Shown here piece after piece: positions 17,064 to 25,473 of a stretch of 64,000 nt of DNA. This DNA is from UBA10329 sp964500205. Its GTDB lineage: Bacteria > Bacteroidota > Bacteroidia > UBA10329. Every line of letters starts with the position of its first letter. The stretch's first letter is position 1. The stretch covers positions 233,741 through 297,740 of the forward strand of contig CAZCNS010000005.1 in NCBI GenBank assembly GCA_964500205.1. The letters are read 5' to 3'. The notes beneath the pieces were generated by a model. The model ran no database searches, was not told the DNA's origin, and was given only the letters and a program-made list of their open reading frames with translations. The position numbers were made by a program, and so were the translations under genes.

Positions 17064-17330
17064 TCAGGGGAATTTGCTGTAGAAGCTGCTCCTGTGGCCG
17101 AACCGTACGAACCAGACCACAGAACATCTTATTATCAAACCGATTCTATAATCATCAGACAACCTGATGCGGTACAAGGTCTTGTACTCCCTGAGCTTCT
17201 TCAGCCCCTTGATTTTCTGGATGGAAGATGCTGATTACACGTTCTGAATGACATTCTTCACCTGTTCAAGGACCATGCGGTCAGCAGAGGTAATGTCGCG
17301 CTGAAAAGAGCCTCTAAACCTCAACTCCAC
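17064..17330 (-). pseudogene. RelE/ParE-family toxin, interrupted by an in-frame stop
   Basis: Reading the minus strand from a GTG at 17330, the frame runs 88 codons to a TGA at 17064 but contains a TAA at 17235-17237. The two halves join into one RelE/ParE-like protein: LRFRGSFQRDIT and LEQVKNVIQNV before the stop, then KIKGLKKLREYKTLYRIRL, DDYRIGLII and WFVRFGHRSSFYSKFP after it. These are the family's core helix, central YRIR/DYRIGL strands and C-terminal FxHR segment. A single base change (for example GAA to TAA) explains the break. It overlaps the 3' end of the antitoxin gene by 17 bp, the normal layout of such pairs. The toxin is presumably inactive. Confidence 0.85.
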
Positions 17331-17523
17331 GGTTGCGAAGTGTTTGGAGCACATCATCCTCTGAAATCTCTTCAGATACGGCTCCGTCCATTATCCACTC
17401 TGCCAAGGCGCGGTCTTCGAGCTGCTCGGAAGACAAGGTGCGAGAACGGAGACCCAGACGCTTCAACAATGCGCTGAACATTGCCTCATCTTTTTCGGGC
17501 AGATCGACCAGAACAGCTTTCAT
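17314..17523 (-). CDS. Antitoxin of a RelE/ParE-type toxin-antitoxin pair
   Basis: 69 aa, acidic, with a short basic stretch (LLKRLGLRSRTLSSEQLEDRA). The size, acidity and position immediately upstream of and overlapping the RelE-like frame identify it as the cognate antitoxin. The frame is intact although the toxin is broken. No clear DNA-binding fold can be named, but the palindrome over its promoter (17543-17555) fits autoregulation. Confidence 0.8.
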   Translation of the reverse strand: MKAVLVDLPEKDEAMFSALLKRLGLRSRTLSSEQLEDRALAEWIMDGAVSEEISEDDVLQTLRNRGVEV

Positions 17524-17539
17524 CGGAATCAGTTTGTTA

Positions 17540-17547
17540 CAAAGATA
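17540..17547 (-). promoter_or_regulatory. -7 promoter element of the antitoxin gene
   Basis: On the minus strand TATCTTTG matches TAnnTTTG exactly, 16 nt before the antitoxin ATG. Confidence 0.55.
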
Positions 17548-17555
17548 GTGTATCT
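17543..17555. promoter_or_regulatory. Palindromic operator candidate of the TA pair
   Basis: AGATA-GTG-TATCT is a perfect 5-bp inverted repeat with a 3-nt spacer overlapping the -7 element. Toxin-antitoxin operators commonly look like this; binding is inferred. Confidence 0.45.
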
Positions 17556-17704
17556 GACTCCGTGCGATAATCTGCCATCAACGTGGGTTAACGAGCGATG
17601 AACTTAGCTTTCAATGGGACGAATAGAATCGTTTCAAAGATTCTCCCGCGAAACCTTAACCGATCCCGGTCACATTTCGGTAACATCAGCTGTGACATTT
17701 CAGG

Positions 17705-17725
17705 GAATTTGACCTTTGTCAATTC
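17705..17725. repeat. Inverted repeat upstream of nrdB
   Basis: GAATTTGAC-CTTT-GTCAATTC: eight paired bases with one extra T in the left arm. GACCTTTG inside it resembles a -7 element, so a regulator bound here could block transcription. Confidence 0.4.
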
Positions 17726-17784
17726 GCTCAGGCCAATGCTGGCGGGCGATAGCGGGCTTCCCACTTTTTATTAACGAGACGTTA

Positions 17785-17815
17785 AATCGGGATATGTTAA
17801 AAACTGACCCCGATT
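17785..17815 (+). other. Hairpin candidate in the nrdB upstream region
   Basis: AATCGGG and CCCGATT can pair with a 17-nt loop; no T tract follows, so it is not a terminator. Confidence 0.3.
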
Positions 17816-18013
17816 GTTAATTCTTTCGGCAGTCAGTCCTCGTTTTTAATCCGAAAATTTGGGCTGTGGAAGATGTAACGCCTGACAGTTCTTCAAGCGG
17901 CTCACTCCCAAAGGCTTAACGGATTCAAGTGATTTTTGGATGCTGAAAACCATCCGAAGGAGACTTGTTCCCCGTCTATTGAAAATACAACTGATTGATT
18001 GTCAATAATAAAG

Positions 18014-19063
18014 ATGAAGACAGACATGGAAAACACCGTTAAGACCCCCATCCGTCCTGACCTGGCAGCAGAGCTACCTCCTAAGACCTCGCTCCCGTTG
18101 GAGCCCATCCTTGTGGAGAATGACGACCGCTTTGTGCTCTTTCCCATCAAGCACCACGAGGTGTGGAGATTCTACAAGCAGGCGATGGCCAGTTTCTGGA
18201 CGGCTGAGGAGATTGACCTGGGGCAGGACCTGCACGACTGGGAGTACAAGCTGACCGACAATGAGCGGCATTTCATCAAGCATGTGCTGGCCTTCTTCGC
18301 GGCCAGTGACGGCATCGTGAACGAGAACCTCGCCATCAATTTCCTGAACGAGGTGCAGTACCCCGAGGCCCGTTGCTTCTACGGTTTCCAGATCATGATG
18401 GAGAACATCCATGCCGAGACCTATTCGCTGCTCATCGACACTTATATCAAGGACAGCCGCGAGAAGGACTTTCTCTTCCACGCGGTGGAGAACCTGCCTT
18501 GCGTGGGCAAGAAGGCCGACTGGGCATTGCGCTGGATCGAGAAGGGCACTTTTGCGCAGCGGCTCATCGCTTTCGCAGCGGTAGAGGGCATCTTCTTTAG
18601 CGGCAGTTTCTGCTCCATCTTCTGGCTCAAGAAGCGCGGCCTGATGCCGGGTCTTGCATTCAGTAACGAACTCATCAGTCGTGACGAGGGTCTGCACTGC
18701 GACTTCGCCTGCCACCTGTACAACAACCTCGTGAATAAGCTGCCTGAGGGCGAAGTGGCGCAGATCATCACCGAGGCGGTGGAGTATGAGAAGGAATTCG
18801 TGACCGATGCCATTCCTGTGGCACTGATCGGGATGAATGCTACGCTGATGTGCCAGTACATCGAGTTCGTAGCCGACCGTCTGCTGCTGTCGCTGGGATG
18901 CAAGAAGGTCTATAATGCCACCAACCCGTTCGATTTCATGGAGATGATCTCGTTGCAGGGCAAGACCAATTTCTTCGAGAAGCGCGTGGCCGAGTACCAG
19001 AAGGCCGGTGTGATGGGCGATGGCGCGGACAAGCGCGGTTTCACCGTTGACGAGGATTTCTGA
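18014..19063 (+). CDS. nrdB: Class Ia ribonucleotide reductase, beta subunit
   Basis: 349 aa from the ATG at 18014 (an ATG at 18026 is also possible; a TTG lies at 17999). The di-iron ligands are seen in WTAEEIDL (Asp68), ENIH (Glu130, His133), an EG in VEGIFFSGSF and SRDEGLHCDF (Glu and His). Tyr137, four residues after the His, is at the radical position, so this is the tyrosyl-radical subclass. The C-terminus RGFTVDEDF is the peptide that docks on NrdA. The sequence resembles eukaryotic R2 more than E. coli NrdB. It is 61 bp upstream of nrdA; together they make deoxyribonucleotides. Confidence 0.97.
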   Translation: MKTDMENTVKTPIRPDLAAELPPKTSLPLEPILVENDDRFVLFPIKHHEVWRFYKQAMASFWTAEEIDLGQDLHDWEYKLTDNERHFIKHVLAFFAASDGIVNENLAINFLNEVQYPEARCFYGFQIMMENIHAETYSLLIDTYIKDSREKDFLFHAVENLPCVGKKADWALRWIEKGTFAQRLIAFAAVEGIFFSGSFCSIFWLKKRGLMPGLAFSNELISRDEGLHCDFACHLYNNLVNKLPEGEVAQIITEAVEYEKEFVTDAIPVALIGMNATLMCQYIEFVADRLLLSLGCKKVYNATNPFDFMEMISLQGKTNFFEKRVAEYQKAGVMGDGADKRGFTVDEDF

Positions 19064-19124
19064 GAATCATGAAAGAATAGAGCTGATCGATTATTACACC
19101 GAAAAACCCTAAAACCAACCCACC

Positions 19125-21578
19125 ATGTACGTACTGAAAAGAGACGGCCGCCAAGAATCCATCAAGTTTGACAAGGTAACAGCGCGCATCCAGAAGCTGT
19201 GCTACGGTCTCGACCCGCTCGTGGATGCCATTCCTGTGGCGAAGAAGGTCATCGAGGGCATCTATGAGGGTGTGACCACCCAGCAGCTCGATGAGCTGGC
19301 CGCTGAGACTGCGGCATCGTTCACCGTTCGCCACCCCGATTATGCGCTACTTGCCAGTCGCATCGCGGTGAGCAACCTGCACAAGAGCACAACCAAATCG
19401 TTCTCGCAGACGATGACCGCGCTCTACGAGTACATCGACCCGAAAACAGGCGAGAACGGGGCCATGATCGCGGATGATGTCTATAAGATCATCATGGACA
19501 ACGCGGAGTTGTTGGACAGCACCATTATCTACGACCGGGACTTTGGCTATGATTTCTTCGGCTTCAAGACCTTGGAGCGGAGCTACCTTCTGAAAATTGA
19601 CGGCAAGATCGCGGAGCGTCCGCAGCACATGCTGATGCGCGTGGCGGTAGGCATCCACAAGGAGGATGTGAAATCGGCCATCGAGACCTACGACCTGCTC
19701 TCGGAGCGGTGGTTCACACATGCCACCCCGACCCTTTTCAATGCGGGGACACCCAAGCCGCAGATGAGCAGTTGCTTCCTGCTCCAGATGCAGGAGGACA
19801 GCATCGATGGCATCTACAACACACTGAAGCAGACGGCCAAAATTTCGCAGAGTGCGGGTGGAATCGGTCTCAGCATCCACAATGTGCGCGCCACTGGCAG
19901 CTACATCAAGGGCACGAACGGCAGCAGCAATGGCATTGTGCCCATGCTGCGGGTGTTCAACGACACTGCCCGCTATGTGGACCAGGGCGGAGGTAAGCGC
20001 AAAGGCTCGTTCGCCATCTATCTGGAGCCGTGGCATGCCGACATCCACGATTTCCTCGACCTGAAGAAGAACCACGGCAAGGAGGAGCAGCGCGCCCGCG
20101 ACCTGTTCTACGCCATGTGGATGCCCGACCTGTTCATGAAGCGCGTGGAGGAGAATGCCGAGTGGTCGCTGTTCTGCCCGCATGAGGCCCCCGGACTTGG
20201 CGATTGCTGGGGCGAGGAGTTTGAGGCGCTGTATGAGCGCTATGAGAAGGAGGGCCGTGCCCGCAAGAAGGTGAAGGCGCAGGAGCTGTGGTTCGAGATC
20301 ATCGAGTCGCAGATTGAGACCGGAACGCCTTACATCCTCTATAAGGATGCCTGCAACCGCAAGTCGAACCAGCAGAACCTCGGCACCATCAAGAGCAGCA
20401 ACCTTTGCACCGAGATCGTGGAGTACACCTCGCCCGATGAGGTGGCCGTTTGCAACCTCGCCAGCATCGCACTGCCCAAGTTTGTGACCGATGAGGGCAC
20501 GTTCGACCACCAGAAGCTGTTCGAGATCACCTATGTGGCCACGCGCAACCTCAACAAGGTGATCGACCGCAACTACTATCCAATTCCCGAGGCGCGCAAC
20601 AGCAACATGCGCCACCGCCCTGTGGGTCTTGGCGTACAGGGCTTGGCCGATGCGTTCATCAAGCTTCGCCTGCCCTTCGACTCAGAGGAGGCTAAAGCAC
20701 TGAACCGCGACATTTTCGAGACCATCTACTACGCGGCCATGACCTGCTCGAAGGACCTTGCCAAGGAGTTCGGGCCGTATGAGAGCTACCCCGGTTCACC
20801 CGTCTCCAAAGGCATCTTCCAGTACGACATGTGGGGCGTGACGCCCACCGACCGATGGGAGTGGGATGTGCTGAAAGAGGAGGTAGCCAAGTACGGTGTG
20901 CGCAACTCGCTGCTTGTGGCACCAATGCCCACGGCCAGCACCTCGCAGATCATGGGCAACAACGAGTGTTTCGAACCGTACCACAGCAACATCTATACCC
21001 GCAGAGTATTGTCTGGCGAGTTTGTGGTGGTGAACAAGCACCTGCTCAAGGACCTCGTGCAGCTTGGCCTATGGAACGACAACATGAAGAACAAGCTCAT
21101 CGCGGCCAATGGTTCGGTGCAGAACATCGAGGAGATCCCCGAGAACATCCGCATGCTCTACCGCACGGTTTGGGAGCTTAAGATGAAGGACATCATCGAC
21201 ATGGCTGCCGACCGTGGTGCCTTCATCGACCAGAGCCAGAGCCTCAATCTCTTCATGCAGAACCCCAACTTCGGGAAGATCACATCCATGCACTTCTACG
21301 CTTGGAAGAAAGGGCTGAAAACAGGCATGTACTACCTGCGCACACAGGCGGCCAGCGAGGCCATCAAGTTCACGGTGGATCAGGCATCTCTTGCGCAGCC
21401 CAAGGCCGAGCAGACCGCACCGCAACCTGCGGTGTATGGTGGAGCAGCCCCGATTGCCGTGGTGGCCGAGCCGAAGCCAGCCTATGCACCCGTCACCCCG
21501 GTCAATATTCAGGAGGCGCAGGCGCAGATCTCCTGCTCGCTGGACGACCCCGAGGGCTGCGAGATGTGTGGGAGCTGA
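19125..21578 (+). CDS. nrdA: Class Ia ribonucleotide reductase, alpha subunit
   Basis: 817 aa. An ATP-cone occupies residues 1-90 (MYVLKRDGRQESIKFDKV), giving allosteric activity control. The catalytic barrel contains FNAGTPKPQMSSCFLL (redox Cys), GGIGLSIHNVRATGS, NLCTEIVEY, the catalytic Cys in EVAVCNLASIALP and MPTASTSQIMGNNE. The C-terminal tail ends GCEMCGS, the CxxC pair re-reduced by thioredoxin or glutaredoxin, after an Ala/Pro-rich linker (about 745-795). Followed by a strong terminator. Confidence 0.98.
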   Translation: MYVLKRDGRQESIKFDKVTARIQKLCYGLDPLVDAIPVAKKVIEGIYEGVTTQQLDELAAETAASFTVRHPDYALLASRIAVSNLHKSTTKSFSQTMTALYEYIDPKTGENGAMIADDVYKIIMDNAELLDSTIIYDRDFGYDFFGFKTLERSYLLKIDGKIAERPQHMLMRVAVGIHKEDVKSAIETYDLLSERWFTHATPTLFNAGTPKPQMSSCFLLQMQEDSIDGIYNTLKQTAKISQSAGGIGLSIHNVRATGSYIKGTNGSSNGIVPMLRVFNDTARYVDQGGGKRKGSFAIYLEPWHADIHDFLDLKKNHGKEEQRARDLFYAMWMPDLFMKRVEENAEWSLFCPHEAPGLGDCWGEEFEALYERYEKEGRARKKVKAQELWFEIIESQIETGTPYILYKDACNRKSNQQNLGTIKSSNLCTEIVEYTSPDEVAVCNLASIALPKFVTDEGTFDHQKLFEITYVATRNLNKVIDRNYYPIPEARNSNMRHRPVGLGVQGLADAFIKLRLPFDSEEAKALNRDIFETIYYAAMTCSKDLAKEFGPYESYPGSPVSKGIFQYDMWGVTPTDRWEWDVLKEEVAKYGVRNSLLVAPMPTASTSQIMGNNECFEPYHSNIYTRRVLSGEFVVVNKHLLKDLVQLGLWNDNMKNKLIAANGSVQNIEEIPENIRMLYRTVWELKMKDIIDMAADRGAFIDQSQSLNLFMQNPNFGKITSMHFYAWKKGLKTGMYYLRTQAASEAIKFTVDQASLAQPKAEQTAPQPAVYGGAAPIAVVAEPKPAYAPVTPVNIQEAQAQISCSLDDPEGCEMCGS

Positions 21579-21603
21579 GTCTTGTGGAGCTATAGAATGC
21601 GAG

Positions 21604-21640
21604 ACGCCCCTTGCCGAATACGGTAAGGGGCGTTTCGTTT
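21604..21640 (+). terminator. Intrinsic terminator of nrdBA
   Basis: A 13-bp stem (ACGCCCCTTGCCG / CGGTAAGGGGCGT, one G-T pair) with an AATA loop and a T-rich tail (TTCGTTT). Confidence 0.85.
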
Positions 21641-21655
21641 ACCGGTTGCAAAACA

Positions 21656-22489
21656 TCAATAAGCTTTCAGGCTCAGGTCAAGGCTCTTCACGTTGTGCGT
21701 GAGCGCACCTACCGAGATGAAGTCTACGCCTGTAAGCGCGTGGTCGCGGATGGTCTGCTCGGTGATGCCTCCCGATGCCTCGGTCTCGTAACGGCCAGCG
21801 ATAAGTTGTACGGCCTCCTTCTGCACTTCCAACGGGAAATTATCGAGCATGATGCGGTGAAAGCCACCGATGCGCAGGGCCTCATGCAGCTCGTCCATGT
21901 CACGTACCTCCACCTCTATGCGGAGGTCTTTTCCCAGTGAGACGAGATGTTTGCGCACGCGGTGGACCGCCTGCTCCAGCCCGCCCGCCAGGTCAATGTG
22001 GTTGTCTTTGATCATTACCATGTCGTAGAGTCCGAAACGGTGATTGTGCCCGCCACCGAGCCGCACAGCCATCTTCTCCAGCTCGCGGAGCAGGGGTGTG
22101 GTCTTACGCGTGTCGAGCAGTTTGGCATCCGTGTCTGCGATGAGGTCGGTGAGCTGCCGTGTGCGCGTGGCGATGCCGCTTAGGCGTTGCATGAAGTTGA
22201 GCACCAGCCGTTCGGCCTTGAGGATGGAACGGGAAGACCCTTCCACCAAGAGCACCACATCTCCCACCTTCACAGGTGAGCCGTCAGCGACCATGGTCGT
22301 CACCTGAAGGTCTCCATCTACCCGAAGGAAGATGCGCATGGCGAGGTCCACCCCCGCGATGATGCCGTCCTCTTTCACGAGAAGCCTTGCACGGCCTGTT
22401 GCACTTTCAGGTATGCACGAGTCGGTGGTATGATCCCCGTCACCGATATCCTCACGCAGGGCCGAGTCAATGATCTCGTCTATGGTCAT
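21656..22489 (-). CDS. nadC: Nicotinate-nucleotide pyrophosphorylase (carboxylating)
   Basis: 277 aa from the ATG at 22489, which overlaps the preceding stop by one base; a GTG three bases earlier would overlap it by four. It converts quinolinate and PRPP to nicotinate mononucleotide in NAD synthesis. EDIGDGDHTTD near the start, LLDTRKTTPLLRELEK (substrate and phosphate binding), GGGHNHRFGLYDMVMIKDNH, and the EASGGI segment are diagnostic. Last gene of the minus-strand group that starts with arginine deiminase. Confidence 0.97.
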   Translation of the reverse strand: MTIDEIIDSALREDIGDGDHTTDSCIPESATGRARLLVKEDGIIAGVDLAMRIFLRVDGDLQVTTMVADGSPVKVGDVVLLVEGSSRSILKAERLVLNFMQRLSGIATRTRQLTDLIADTDAKLLDTRKTTPLLRELEKMAVRLGGGHNHRFGLYDMVMIKDNHIDLAGGLEQAVHRVRKHLVSLGKDLRIEVEVRDMDELHEALRIGGFHRIMLDNFPLEVQKEAVQLIAGRYETEASGGITEQTIRDHALTGVDFISVGALTHNVKSLDLSLKAY

Positions 22490-22884
22490 CACTGGTCGCT
22501 GTTTTCGATACGCAACTGCTGCACCCGGCCCTTGTCGCCCTCGCCCTTCACCAGCACATAGGTGCGGTACTGGCCTGAGGCGGTGGTCAGGCTGCCGATG
22601 ACATACTGTGCCCCATCACGCGACCGGCCTTGGTGGATTACCTGATAGCCGGAGATTCTGTTCTTATCAAAGAAATCCTTGATGATGACCTCTGCCTGTG
22701 CCTTGCTGTAGCTGTTCTCCTTGCTTAGGAGCACCATATCGACCTTGGTGTCGAAATGACGGGATAGCTCCTTGTGGTTCCCTACGCGGAATGCGGCAGT
22801 TACCTGCTCGCCTACAGACTGGGCACTGACCTGCACCGTGGCGGTGAGAAAAAGAAACAAGGTCAGAATAGATCGGATGTTCAT
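22489..22884 (-). CDS. DUF4783 family secreted protein
   Basis: 131 aa from the ATG at 22884, which gives a signal peptide ending TVQVSAQ; further in-frame ATGs lie at 22911 and 22929. The mature protein (VGEQVTAAFRVGNHKELSRHF, SKAQAEVIIKDFF, YRTYVLVKGE) has the NTF2-like fold pattern of DUF4783. The family is common in Bacteroidota next to nadC; its role is unknown. Translationally coupled to nadC by overlap. Confidence 0.85.
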   Translation of the reverse strand: MNIRSILTLFLFLTATVQVSAQSVGEQVTAAFRVGNHKELSRHFDTKVDMVLLSKENSYSKAQAEVIIKDFFDKNRISGYQVIHQGRSRDGAQYVIGSLTTASGQYRTYVLVKGEGDKGRVQQLRIENSDQ

Positions 22885-22952
22885 GATATCAGAATTGAAA
22901 GCGAAGCGCATGCACAACAACCGCGCCATGGGACTGATACGGTGAATCGGGT

Positions 22953-23888
22953 TCAGGGTTCGCTGGGCAGGAACACCTCGGCCATCATGCAGCGGGCACT
23001 CCCCCCGCCCAGCGTCTCGATGGTGCTGATATCGGAGTGTACGATGGAGCAGAACGTGCCGATGCGTCCCAGCTGATTGGCATCAAGTGAGTTGTGCGCC
23101 TGAGTGCTCATGACCATGACAGGATTGCCCTTGCTGTCGTTTACTTCGAGCATGTTGCCTGCGAAATGGCATTTCTGCTCCTCAGAGATGGTGATGATGT
23201 GCTTACCTGTGTCGGCCAGCGATGCAAGAAGCTGTTCGCGTTGAAAGTTGTCGCGCACGGCATCGGCACAGACGATAGCGAGGTCGGTGCCCACGCTCAT
23301 CATCACGTTGGTGTGGTAGATAGGCATCGGTTCACCGTTCACATCCTGCACCGCATCGAAGGTCACGGTTCGGTAGCCCGTCTGTGCGGCCCACATGGCA
23401 AGCACATCTGGGTGTGTTCGCTCAGAGAGACAGGCGTAGGCGATGCGATTGGCGCGGTCCAGCACCATGCTGCCCGTGCCCTCCAGAAATCGCCCCTCGT
23501 TCTCCGAGCCCGACATGTCAATAACCTGCGAGACCTGAGACCCCGCCTTTTTCAATGTTTCGATGACGTCCATGCGTCTCTCCTGCCTGCGGTTGAGGGC
23601 GAACATGGGGTAGAGGATAACCGTTCCGTCCTCGTGGAACGAGACCCAGTTGTTGGGGAAGATCGAGTCGGGCGTGTGAGGCATGTAGGTGTCGTCCACT
23701 ACAGTCACTTGGATGCCTTCGGCACGGAGCTTCGTCACCATGGTATCGAACTCGTCCAGCGCCTTGGCCTGCACGGCATCTTTTTCGGCTTCCGCAGAGG
23801 CCGTCTGGTAATGGTTGTTGGCCGCGGTCTGCTCGTTGAAGCCAAAGGCCACGGGCCGAATCATCAGGATATGGGAGGTGGTCTGCAT
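22953..23888 (-). CDS. ctlX: Citrulline hydrolase-like amidinotransferase (CtlX)
   Basis: 311 aa, pentein fold. Motifs: MIRPVAFGFNEQTAANN at the start, DSIFPNNWVSFHEDGTVILYPM, RFLEGTGSMVLDR, YHTNVMMSVG and a C-terminal GGGSARCMMAEVFLP carrying the nucleophile Cys. Citrulline utilisation hydrolases of this family split citrulline to ornithine, CO2 and ammonia. It lies 21 bp downstream of the arginine deiminase gene on the same strand, which supports a two-step arginine route. Cytoplasmic. A dimethylarginine-hydrolase-like activity cannot be excluded. Confidence 0.88.
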   Translation of the reverse strand: MQTTSHILMIRPVAFGFNEQTAANNHYQTASAEAEKDAVQAKALDEFDTMVTKLRAEGIQVTVVDDTYMPHTPDSIFPNNWVSFHEDGTVILYPMFALNRRQERRMDVIETLKKAGSQVSQVIDMSGSENEGRFLEGTGSMVLDRANRIAYACLSERTHPDVLAMWAAQTGYRTVTFDAVQDVNGEPMPIYHTNVMMSVGTDLAIVCADAVRDNFQREQLLASLADTGKHIITISEEQKCHFAGNMLEVNDSKGNPVMVMSTQAHNSLDANQLGRIGTFCSIVHSDISTIETLGGGSARCMMAEVFLPSEP

Positions 23889-23909
23889 CTCACTCCGTTA
23901 TTTCAAAAC

Positions 23910-25385
23910 TCAGAAAATATCATCCCTCAGCAGCGGCATGCTCATGCAGTGGGTGCCGCCACGGGCGCGGGACAGCTCTGCAGAAGGCAGCAGGATGAGC
24001 GTGTCGCCCGTGATGATGTCATCGAGGTTGGCACCCTGGGCCATCTTGCGGTTGAGGCTCTTGGCCTCGATGAGCTTGAATCCGCGCTGCTGGAGGCTCT
24101 TGTTGGTCTCCACATTGCGGTCGTAGCCGATGATGACCCCTTCGCGAAGCGCAAGGAAATTGCACGAGTCGGTCCACTGCTCGCGCTCGGTGAAGGGGAA
24201 GCGGCCGCCCCCGTTGGGCACGATCTCGGCCTTTTCGCACCCGTAATCTTCTCGGCTGATCTGCACCAGCAGGTCATCGAGATAGTCCAGCTCTTTGGTC
24301 TGTACCTTGAATCCGTCCTTGGTGGCCCTGCGGATGAACTGCGTCACGTAGACCTGCTCCTCGGGGGTCTCCATCTCATCGTCCAGCATCCTGCGGAAAT
24401 CGATCTCCTCTTTTGATAAGGCGATGGCCTCGCGGGTGAAGGGTGCGTACATCACCCACATGTCACGTCTCACCTGAGTGAAGATGGTGTCGATATGCAT
24501 GTAGGCCCGCTCGGCAGGGATGTTGACCACGCTCACCTTGTCCACGATGCCCTTGTTGAAAAGAACTGTAATGAGCTGGTGGATGGCGTTCTGCGTGGTG
24601 CGTGCGCTAAGGCCCACCACGAGGTGGCGGGGGCTGACCATCATCACGTCACCGCCTTCGATGCTGACCTCCTGGCGCTCCTTGCCCAGCGAGTCGTTGA
24701 GGAAGAAGTACTCGTTGTCCTCGAGCTCGATAACGCGGTCCGAGAACTTGTAGTTGTCCCAATCGGCATCCTCACCGAAGAGCACGAAATAGGCGATGTA
24801 GCGCATCAGGAGCGCCTCGCGTGTGCGGCCCTTCTCTGCGGCCTTGATGAGCAGCATGTGGTCGTTGATGACGATGCCGATGTCGCGGGTGAAGATGAAG
24901 TTGGGGATGGGCGCAAAGAGGTAATCCTCCTCGCCCTCATAGAGCCAAACGCCTGAGATCAGTGTGCGAGTCAGCTCATCGGGGGGCATTTTCATCATCA
25001 GCATCTGCGACTCGAAGTCGCATTTCTCCATGGCGCACACCGCGCTGACGAGGAGCTGCTTGGCCAGGGGGTTCTCGAGTACCTTCATCAGCAGGTGCTC
25101 GGCATCCATCACCTTGTCCGACACGAGGTATCCGTCCTTGGTGGGCTTGAAGAAATCGGAGTCCTCGGGGTCGCGGCCTGCGACCACCGATGGGTCGAGA
25201 AACCACAGCAGGGTCATCAGGTACTCATTGTACTCCTTGCGCATGGCATCGAGGAAAACGATGTCGTCATACAGCAGGTCCTGCATCATGCGCGGGGCGA
25301 TTTTACCGATCCCAGCGTCAGGGCTGTGGATGATGAGGCGTCTCAGTGTGCCCACCTCGCTCGAAACGTGTATTTTTCGGTTCAT
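23910..25385 (-). CDS. arcA: Arginine deiminase family protein
   Basis: 491 aa from the ATG at 25385; the frame is open upstream to 25613 but that extension lacks family features. It hydrolyses arginine to citrulline and ammonia. Pentein-fold motifs are complete: FTRDIGIVI, SIEGGDVMMV, YMHIDTIFTQV (His and Asp) and GGTHCMSMPL with the catalytic Cys. It is about 80 residues longer than classical ArcA, because of extra sequence around YFVLFGEDADWDNYKFSDR, as in other Bacteroidota members. First gene of the group with ctlX. Confidence 0.9.
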   Translation of the reverse strand: MNRKIHVSSEVGTLRRLIIHSPDAGIGKIAPRMMQDLLYDDIVFLDAMRKEYNEYLMTLLWFLDPSVVAGRDPEDSDFFKPTKDGYLVSDKVMDAEHLLMKVLENPLAKQLLVSAVCAMEKCDFESQMLMMKMPPDELTRTLISGVWLYEGEEDYLFAPIPNFIFTRDIGIVINDHMLLIKAAEKGRTREALLMRYIAYFVLFGEDADWDNYKFSDRVIELEDNEYFFLNDSLGKERQEVSIEGGDVMMVSPRHLVVGLSARTTQNAIHQLITVLFNKGIVDKVSVVNIPAERAYMHIDTIFTQVRRDMWVMYAPFTREAIALSKEEIDFRRMLDDEMETPEEQVYVTQFIRRATKDGFKVQTKELDYLDDLLVQISREDYGCEKAEIVPNGGGRFPFTEREQWTDSCNFLALREGVIIGYDRNVETNKSLQQRGFKLIEAKSLNRKMAQGANLDDIITGDTLILLPSAELSRARGGTHCMSMPLLRDDIF

Positions 25386-25406
25386 GTCCTTTCTACGATG
25401 ATGGGC

Positions 25407-25414
25407 CGAAGGTA
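25407..25414 (-). promoter_or_regulatory. -7-like element of the arginine deiminase operon
   Basis: On the minus strand TACCTTCG lies 21 nt before the ATG at 25385; a purine run GAAAGGAC precedes that ATG. Confidence 0.4.
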
Positions 25415-25459
25415 GCAAGGTCATGTGAAGCCATTCTTGCCTCAATGTGGCAAGGGTCT

Positions 25460-25467
25460 GATATTCG
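25460..25467 (+). promoter_or_regulatory. Possible -7 element of the DUF481 gene
   Basis: GATATTCG sits 6 nt before the ATG at 25474; two mismatches to the consensus, but the position fits the series. Confidence 0.3.
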
Positions 25468-25473
25468 CGGCCG

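Larger units (their letters stand above)
17556..18013. other. 458-bp upstream region of the ribonucleotide reductase operon
   Basis: No gene is visible. It holds an inverted repeat (17705-17725), a hairpin (17785-17815), imperfect direct repeats CACATTTCGG / GACATTTCAG (17670-17704) and AT-rich stretches, so it is probably the control region of nrdBA and perhaps of the antitoxin. There is no recognisable NrdR box. Confidence 0.5.

Noticed and set aside
17235..17237. Stop codon in the toxin as recoded (selenocysteine) site
   Set aside because: The codon is TAA, not TGA, and no SECIS-like stem or selA/selB is visible.
17785..17815. Riboswitch upstream of nrdB
   Set aside because: Single short hairpin only; the conserved cores of cobalamin or other known riboswitches are absent.
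19347..20615. 422-codon open frame antisense to nrdA
   Set aside because: Result of biased codon use in nrdA; His/Leu/Val-rich product without motifs.
23094..24416. 440-codon open frame antisense to ctlX and the arginine deiminase gene
   Set aside because: Spans the ends of two well-supported genes on the other strand and has no recognisable domain.
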